From assembly GCA_028877045.1 (NCBI GenBank), contig JAGWPQ010000175.1, positions 1 to 10,659 on the forward strand: a stretch of 10,659 bases of DNA, read 5' to 3'. The notes under the pieces are model-generated. The model had not been told where the DNA came from and searched no databases. It saw nothing but the letters and a program-made list of their open reading frames with translations. Each line of letters begins with the position of its first letter. Position 1 is the first letter of the stretch. Origin of the DNA: Bacteroidota bacterium (lineage in GTDB: Bacteria; Bacteroidota; Bacteroidia; Chitinophagales; Chitinophagaceae). Positions 5,891 through 10,659 of the stretch are shown here, one piece after another. The position numbers and the translations under genes were made by a program.

Positions 5891-7501
5891 TTATTCAAAA
5901 TCGGATGCATGTGGTACTATTTCCGAAGGTGACCGAAGTTTACTATTTTTTCTTCCATAAATAAAATATACTATCAATCCCACAGCCATCCAGCTAAAAG
6001 CAACTTTTAGTGTGGTTTGATCCAAACCCACGATCATGGCAGTACAAACTATTATACCTAAAATAGGAACAAGTGGTACTAATGGTGTTTTAAACGCCCT
6101 TGGTGTTTTTGGATCCGATATTCGCAGCATCCAAACACCACCGCTAACCAATATAAATGCAAACAAGGTTCCAAAAGAAGTTAAATCACCGGCAACACTT
6201 GCGGGAACAAAAGCAGCAAACAATCCAACAAAAACAAATAAAACCATATTTGCTTTATAGGGAGTCCTGAACTTAGGATGCAAATCAGAAAAGGCTTTTG
6301 GCAATAACCCATCAGAACTCATGGTATAAAACACGCGGCTTTGCCCCATGAGCATTACTAATATCACCGAAGAGAATCCTGCTAAAATCGCAATGGTAAC
6401 AGCTGTTGCCAACCAACTATAACCAACCATATAAGTATTAATGGCATAAGCAACAGAAGCTTCTTTACCAGCGGTGGCAAACTCTTTCCAGTTAGCAACA
6501 CCGGTAAGTACATAAGAAAATAATATATATAAAATAGTACAAACAACCAAGGATCCCAAAATGCCAATGGGCATATCGCGTTTAGGATTTTTAGCTTCCT
6601 GAGCAGCAGTACTTACAGCATCAAAACCAATGAAAGCAAAAAATACGATACCAGCACCTCCCAGCACACCACCCCAACCATGTCTGTTCCAGCCATCATG
6701 CCCTGGAGTTCCGGCCGGAATAACATATGGATGATGATTAGCGGGATTAATAAATTGCCAGCCAACAGCAATAAAGATCAATACGATCGATACTTTAATA
6801 AAAACAATAACAGAATTTACGATCGCACTTTCTTCTGTTCCTTTAATAAGTAATAAAGTGATCATCAACAAAATACCTAAAGCAGGCAGGTTCATAATAC
6901 CATGACTAACCTGAACCAAAGATGCAGCAGCAGCCGGTAAACTTTTAAATTGTTCATCAGATAATATGATTGCACCCTCTTTAATAGATTTTGTAAACTG
7001 TGGCAACAATGCGGTTAGTTGCTGCACTGCATCGCCACTAACCCTATTCAATGTTTCGAAAGGTGAGTGACACCACTCGTAAGGTATTCGCCAGCCTAAT
7101 AAATTATTCAGGTATTCGCTCCATGCAATACTTACGGTAGCAGCACCCAAAGCATATTCCATAATTAAAGCCCAACCAATGATCCATGCAACTATTTCAC
7201 CCATGGTTACATAACTATATGCATAAGCGCTTCCTGCAATAGGGATCATTGATGCAAATTCGGCATAACATAATCCTGCAAAAGCGCAACCAATGGCTGC
7301 AATAATAAATGAAACTGTTACGGCAGGGCCAGCTGCCTCTGAAGCTGCAGAAGCTGTTCTAACAAATAAACCTGCACCAATAATAGCGCCAACGCCCAAT
7401 GCCACCAGACTTGGTGCGCCTAATGTCCGCTTCAATCCTTTTTCTGAATTTTCAGCTTGTGCAAGCATCCCTGTTAAAGATTTTTTTCTGAATAAACTCA
7501 T
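5891..7501 (-). CDS. APC-superfamily amino acid permease (CAT-like)
   Basis: A 536-residue polytopic inner-membrane transporter of the amino acid-polyamine-organocation superfamily, most like the bacterial cationic amino acid transporter (CAT/YfnA-type) branch. After a short cytoplasmic N-terminus (LKRTLGAPSL), the first membrane helix carries GVGAIIGAGLFV (36-47), the unwound substrate-binding helix of APC proteins. Later landmarks are the FFAFIGFDAVSTAAQEAKNP segment with the downstream RDMPIGI loop, and a periplasmic-side insertion rich in polar residues around 130-190 (the EWCHSPFETLNRV region) between helices. Roughly 12-14 membrane helices are expected from the hydrophobic pattern. The substrate cannot be fixed from sequence; CAT-like homologues take up Arg, Lys or neutral amino acids by proton coupling. 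It ends in a strong terminator and starts divergently from the dicarboxylate/glutamate symporter, with 142 bp between start codons. Confidence 0.93.
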   Translation of the reverse strand: MSLFRKKSLTGMLAQAENSEKGLKRTLGAPSLVALGVGAIIGAGLFVRTASAASEAAGPAVTVSFIIAAIGCAFAGLCYAEFASMIPIAGSAYAYSYVTMGEIVAWIIGWALIMEYALGAATVSIAWSEYLNNLLGWRIPYEWCHSPFETLNRVSGDAVQQLTALLPQFTKSIKEGAIILSDEQFKSLPAAAASLVQVSHGIMNLPALGILLMITLLLIKGTEESAIVNSVIVFIKVSIVLIFIAVGWQFINPANHHPYVIPAGTPGHDGWNRHGWGGVLGGAGIVFFAFIGFDAVSTAAQEAKNPKRDMPIGILGSLVVCTILYILFSYVLTGVANWKEFATAGKEASVAYAINTYMVGYSWLATAVTIAILAGFSSVILVMLMGQSRVFYTMSSDGLLPKAFSDLHPKFRTPYKANMVLFVFVGLFAAFVPASVAGDLTSFGTLFAFILVSGGVWMLRISDPKTPRAFKTPLVPLVPILGIIVCTAMIVGLDQTTLKVAFSWMAVGLIVYFIYGRKNSKLRSPSEIVPHASDFE

Positions 7502-7643
7502 AATACAATTAATTGTGGTGTTTTTTAATTTCGATTTGGAAAAATACAGATTTAATCATTCAGTAGCATAAAAGTTTTATGAAACGTTTTGATGAAGAGC
7601 TTTACAACATAATTACTATATTGCCTTTCTAATTGATTTTTGA
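7502..7643. promoter_or_regulatory. Divergent promoter region between the permease and DAACS genes
   Basis: This 142-bp AT-rich spacer must contain the start signals of both divergent transporter genes. On the minus strand TATTTTTC (complement of about 7537-7544) matches seven of eight positions of the Bacteroidota -7 element TAnnTTTG, but no good TTTG partner sits at the expected distance. On the plus strand a TTTG at 7588-7591 lacks a well-spaced -7 element. Individual promoter positions are therefore not assigned, and no strong palindromic operator was noticed. Confidence 0.5.
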
Positions 7644-8906
7644 ATGAAGGGCAACAGACTCACTTTTTTTATTTTGATTGCCATGGTGCTTGGCATTATT
7701 GCAGGATTTATTGTACATGAAACAGCATCGGCCGAAACGATCAACTCTTTTGCAGGCAATGTAAAATTATTGGGAACTATCTTTATCAGGTTGGTTAAAA
7801 CAATCATTGCTCCGCTTGTTTTCTCAACATTGGTAGTTGGTATTGCAAAACTCGGTGACTTAAAAACGGTTGGTCGTGTTGGCGGCAAAGCCATGCTGTG
7901 GTTCATTTCGGCATCATTGACCAGTTTATTATTGGGAATGGTTTTGGTGAATTTTTTTAAACCCGGTTCATATATTGATCTGTCGCAAGCCGATAATGCG
8001 GGGTTGAAAGACCTGATGAGTAAAACATCTGAATTCTCATTACAAAAGTTTGTTGAACATGTTGTGCCATCCAGCGCTTTTGATGCCATGGCAACGAATG
8101 AGATTTTACAAATTGTTGTGTTCTCTGTTTTCTTTGGCGTAGCAACTGCTTCGATTGGAGAGAAAGCTGCACCGGTTATCCGAACATTCGATGCCATTGC
8201 ACATATTATTTTAAAAATTGTTGGATATGTAATGAACTTTGCACCCATTGGTGTATTTGGAACATTGGCTGCAGTGGTTGCAGAAAAAGGATTAGGTATC
8301 TTTAAATTCTATTTGGTTTATTATGCTTTTTTTGTGATGGGTATTGCCTTATTGTGGGTGATATTAAGTACAGTTGGATTGATCATTTTAAAAGGCAGAA
8401 TGAAAGAATTGCTTCGGCGCATTGCAAACCCTTTATTCATTGCATTCAGCACCACCAGCAGCGAAGCTGTATTTCCTAAATTAACAGAAGAGTTAGAAAA
8501 ATTTGGTTGCAAAAATCAAATCGTATCTTTCATATTACCGCTTGGTTATTCATTTAATTTAGATGGTAGTATGATGTACATGACATTTGCAAGTCTGGCC
8601 ATTGCGCAGGCATATGGTGTTCATCTTTCTATTGGCACACAATTGACCATGTTATTGGTATTGATGTTAACGAGCAAAGGAATTGCAGGCGTACCAAGGG
8701 CTTCATTGATCATTGTATTGGCTACCTGCGCTATGTTTAAAATTCCTCCCGAAGGCGTTGCACTCATTTTACCTATAGATCATTTTTGCGATATGCTTCG
8801 AACAGGAACCAATGTTTTGGGAAATGCTTTGGCAACAAGTGTGGTAAGTAAATGGGAAGGCTGCTTAGAAAATCCATCAACAAAACAACTCAACGAATTT
8901 ACATGA
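7644..8906 (+). CDS. Dicarboxylate/amino acid:cation symporter (DAACS family, GltP/DctA-like)
   Basis: A 420-residue inner-membrane secondary transporter of the glutamate/dicarboxylate symporter family, with the elevator fold of GltPh. Family landmarks occur in order: the N-terminal helices with FIRLVKTIIAPLVFSTLV, the serine-rich hairpin HP1 STTSSEAVFP (269-278), TM7 NLDGSMMY (305-312), the HP2 region TSKGIAGVPRAS, and TM8 DHFCDMLRTGTNVLGN (379-394). By alignment with GltPh from memory, D383, R386 and N390 correspond to D394, R397 and N401, so an acidic substrate (Glu/Asp or C4-dicarboxylate) is favoured by R386. N394 occupies the position of the Na+-ligand D405, as in DctA proteins (GNxVAT), which may mean different cation coupling. 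The ATG at 7644 starts directly before a Lys-Gly-Asn segment and TM1. The stop overlaps the start of the DedA gene. Confidence 0.95.
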   Translation: MKGNRLTFFILIAMVLGIIAGFIVHETASAETINSFAGNVKLLGTIFIRLVKTIIAPLVFSTLVVGIAKLGDLKTVGRVGGKAMLWFISASLTSLLLGMVLVNFFKPGSYIDLSQADNAGLKDLMSKTSEFSLQKFVEHVVPSSAFDAMATNEILQIVVFSVFFGVATASIGEKAAPVIRTFDAIAHIILKIVGYVMNFAPIGVFGTLAAVVAEKGLGIFKFYLVYYAFFVMGIALLWVILSTVGLIILKGRMKELLRRIANPLFIAFSTTSSEAVFPKLTEELEKFGCKNQIVSFILPLGYSFNLDGSMMYMTFASLAIAQAYGVHLSIGTQLTMLLVLMLTSKGIAGVPRASLIIVLATCAMFKIPPEGVALILPIDHFCDMLRTGTNVLGNALATSVVSKWEGCLENPSTKQLNEFT

Positions 8907-9583
8907 TAACATTATTAGCAGCATTTGAATGGCATCAATTATTACAACCTCAATTTTATATTGATAACGGAGGTTTGTGGCTGATGTTGTTCATTGTATT
9001 TGCTGAAACAGGATTGTTTGTGGGATTCTTTTTACCCGGCGATAGTTTATTATTTGTTGCAGGTATCTTCAGCAATAAATTAGCTGCTTATTTATTTGAT
9101 ACCGGCAGTGATGTTTTTAATTTAATAATGATCATCACACTGGTTAGTGTTGCAGGAATATTGGGAAATACAACCGGTTATATTTTTGGAAATAAAGTGG
9201 GTCATGCCATGTACTCGTGGAAAGATAATTTGTTATTTAAAAAACATTATCTGCGCCAGGCACACGATTTTTATGAAAAGCATGGCGGCAGTGCTGTTGT
9301 GTTTGCAAGATTTTTGCCGATCGTAAGAACCTTTGCCCCCATTGTTGCCGGTATTGTTGAAATGGATAAAAAGAAATTCTCGTATTATAATATTGTTGGT
9401 TGTATTGCGTGGGCAACAACCATGCTGGCAGGCGGGCATTACCTGCATAAATTTTTTATTGAGAAATTTAATTTCGATCTGACCAAACATTTAGAAGTAA
9501 TTGTTTTAGGAATTGTTTTGGTAACCACCGCTCCCGTTATTTTGAAATTGGTTTTTGGAAAAAGTAAACACCATTCTCAATAA
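8903..9583 (+). CDS. DedA-family membrane protein
   Basis: A 226-residue polytopic inner-membrane protein of the DedA/VTT (SNARE-associated) family. Members support membrane homeostasis and some have been shown to flip undecaprenyl phosphate or phosphatidylethanolamine; which lipid this one handles is unknown. All three family motifs are present: E35 with F43-L-P45-G46-D47 in the first re-entrant segment, G88-x3-G92-x3-G96, and F134-A-R136-F-L-P139-I-V-R142, including both arginines thought to be essential. Length is normal. The start ATG at 8903 forms an ATGA overlap with the symporter stop, implying one transcript and probable translational coupling. A longer in-frame reading from 8852 would extend 17 residues into the symporter without adding family sequence, so I reject it. 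Pairing with a dicarboxylate/glutamate symporter is not a functional link I know of. Confidence 0.95.
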   Translation: MITLLAAFEWHQLLQPQFYIDNGGLWLMLFIVFAETGLFVGFFLPGDSLLFVAGIFSNKLAAYLFDTGSDVFNLIMIITLVSVAGILGNTTGYIFGNKVGHAMYSWKDNLLFKKHYLRQAHDFYEKHGGSAVVFARFLPIVRTFAPIVAGIVEMDKKKFSYYNIVGCIAWATTMLAGGHYLHKFFIEKFNFDLTKHLEVIVLGIVLVTTAPVILKLVFGKSKHHSQ

Positions 9584-9870
9584 TTTTTTTGTTACCGACT
9601 TTTGTATTTCAATGAAACTGCGGTTGCGTCGCACTCTTGTACACCTTGTTCTTTACCCATCTGTTATCAAAGCGAAATATAAAACCACTACACAAAGTCA
9701 CAAAGGTTTTTTTTGTTGCTTTGCGTGTTAGTGCCTTGGTGGTTCAAAAAAATGTTCAATAAAATTCTGAACGTTGAAGTGTGCAACCCAACAACCGATG
9801 CCATAAAATACTTCAGCCGGTAACATAATTATCATTTAAAATTGTATTTTAGTTTTTCAACATTGCCATC
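9584..9870. other. 287-bp spacer between DedA and MFS genes, repeat-rich and non-coding
   Basis: No supported gene. The stretch is a patchwork of short inverted repeats: a degenerate palindromic element at 9683-9744 (listed separately), a small GTTCA...TGAAC hairpin at 9754-9772, and a GGTTGC (9622-9627) / GCAACC pair (about 9784-9788) that brackets them in opposite orientation. The last ~50 bp before the MFS start are AT-rich; TAGTTTTT at 9850-9857 resembles a Bacteroidota -7 element, but no TTTG was found at the right spacing. Confidence 0.55.
9683..9744. repeat. Degenerate palindromic intergenic repeat (AACCAC...CACAAAG / CTTTG...GTGGTT)
   Basis: Ends AACCAC (9683-9688) and GTGGTT (9739-9744) are inverted, and inner CAAAG (9701-9705) and CTTTG (9719-9723) form a stem around a T8-containing 13-nt loop; between them CAC / GTG also match with small offsets. 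The layout resembles a widespread family of intergenic hairpins with consensus like ACCACCAAGGCACAAAG and its complement, which I recall from Bacteroidota and other phyla. This copy is decayed, with several mismatches. Confidence 0.6.
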
Positions 9871-10659
9871 ATGAATAAAAAAACCTACGGTGTTTTATCG
9901 CTTCCTGTTATTGTTGCTGCGCTTGGTTATTTTGTTGATATCTACGATCTGCTGATATTTACCATCGTAAAAAAATCGAGCATGACAGGCGTTGGTTCAA
10001 CCGATGCCAGCATACTTGCCGACAGCACCAAAGTCATTAACTGGCAAATGGTTGGCTTATTGATCGGTGGAATCATCTGGGGAATTCTGGGCGATAAAAA
10101 AGGAAGATTAAGTGTTTTATTCGGATCGATCATTTTATACAGCATGGCAAATTTTGCAACAGGATTTATTCATACCGTTGATCAATATGCATGGTGCCGT
10201 TTTATTGCAGGTATTGGTTTGGTCGGCGAGCTGGGTGCCGGTATCACTTTGGTAAGTGAGTTGTTGCCAAAAAATAAAAGAGGCATCGGAACATCTATGG
10301 TGGCGGGCATCGGATTGAGTGGCGCCGTGGTTGCTTATTTTATTTATCAATTAACACAAGACTGGCGTTTGTGTTATTTCATTGGCGGTGGTTTGGGAAT
10401 TTTATTATTGTTCCTGCGGATCTCTGTTGTTGAATCGGGCATGTTCAAAGAAATAAAAACAGCAAAAGTAAGACGCGGCAATTTCTTCATGCTCATCAAC
10501 AATCGCAAACGATTAAAAAAATATGTGCTTGCTATTTTAATCGGATTGCCAACATGGTATGTGATCGGCATTTTAGTAAATCAAAGCGACCGTTTTGGCA
10601 AAGCCATGTTTGGAAGTACAACGATAGACTCAGGTCGTTCTATCATGTTTGCTTATGCC
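9871..10659 (+). CDS. MFS transporter, 5' part (3' end outside window)
   Basis: An open frame of 263 codons from ATG 9871 to the window edge, the N-terminal half plus part of the central region of a major facilitator superfamily transporter (full length usually 400-450 residues). TM1 ends in YFVDIYDLLIF (20-30) with acidic D23/D26, typical of proton-coupled metabolite or sugar porters. Motif A between TM2 and TM3 is clear: G71-I-L-G-D75-K-K-G78-R79. The TM4 region RFIAGIGLVGELGAG runs from 110, followed by the charged LVSELLPKNKRG loop. Numbering is from the ATG. The start has no recognisable Shine-Dalgarno. The style (Y-x-x-D-x-Y-D, GELGAG, SELLPKNKRG) points to the metabolite:H+ symporter or sugar-porter branch; the substrate cannot be assigned. 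Translation was done by hand from the sequence and is open to the last base. Confidence 0.9.
   Translation, partial: MNKKTYGVLSLPVIVAALGYFVDIYDLLIFTIVKKSSMTGVGSTDASILADSTKVINWQMVGLLIGGIIWGILGDKKGRLSVLFGSIILYSMANFATGFIHTVDQYAWCRFIAGIGLVGELGAGITLVSELLPKNKRGIGTSMVAGIGLSGAVVAYFIYQLTQDWRLCYFIGGGLGILLLFLRISVVESGMFKEIKTAKVRRGNFFMLINNRKRLKKYVLAILIGLPTWYVIGILVNQSDRFGKAMFGSTTIDSGRSIMFAYA

Noticed and set aside
7616..8248. 210-codon minus-strand open frame antisense to the DAACS gene
   Set aside because: It lies wholly opposite strongly conserved symporter sequence, has no recognisable domain, and its composition mirrors the sense gene.
8852..8902. Upstream ATG at 8852 for the DedA protein
   Set aside because: It would overlap the symporter by 55 bp and add 17 polar residues absent from the family; the ATGA overlap start at 8903 is typical.

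Overview
The window is AT-rich chromosomal DNA (roughly 35-40% G+C by eye) that looks like a free-living Bacteroidota, most likely Chitinophagaceae or a close relative. This rests on recognising Bacteroidota-type homogentisate dioxygenase, YebC and GH9-deacetylase proteins, on weak or absent Shine-Dalgarno sequences, and on short palindromic intergenic repeats of a kind common in that phylum. No phage, IS, CRISPR, tRNA or rRNA was seen. The assignment comes from recall, not from a search.

Left part (1-1489, + strand): the 3' part of a homogentisate 1,2-dioxygenase gene, then a short phenylalanine 4-monooxygenase. Together they supply the first and a later oxygenase step of Phe/Tyr catabolism (Phe to Tyr, then homogentisate ring opening). 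The intervening aminotransferase and HPPD, and the downstream isomerase and hydrolase, are not in the window.

Centre-left (1490-4326, + strand): a 311-bp spacer with a perfect 7+7 palindrome, then an orphan exported enzyme of about 841 residues. It fuses an Ig-like/GH9 glycosidase to a C-terminal NodB-like (CE4-type) deacetylase with altered motifs. This is the most interesting object here. The pairing would make chemical sense for chito-oligosaccharides (deacetylate, then exo-glucosaminidase), although a cellulase-type function is equally open.

Centre (4494-7501, - strand): a DCC/DUF393 thiol-disulfide protein, a YebC/TACO1-family translation factor and a CAT-like amino-acid permease. yebC and the permease each end in a clear intrinsic terminator. 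A compact block of CATAGG/CCTATG inverted repeats lies between yebC and the permease.

Right part (7644-10659, + strand): a DAACS dicarboxylate/glutamate-type symporter overlaps a DedA-family membrane protein by ATGA (probably translationally coupled). A 287-bp spacer with a degenerate palindromic repeat follows, then the 5' part of an MFS transporter that runs off the window. The permease and the symporter are divergent and share a 142-bp control region. With the Phe/Tyr genes, the window leans towards uptake and catabolism of amino acids and organic acids. Apart from the GH9-deacetylase fusion I see ordinary chromosomal content and no evident new multi-gene system.
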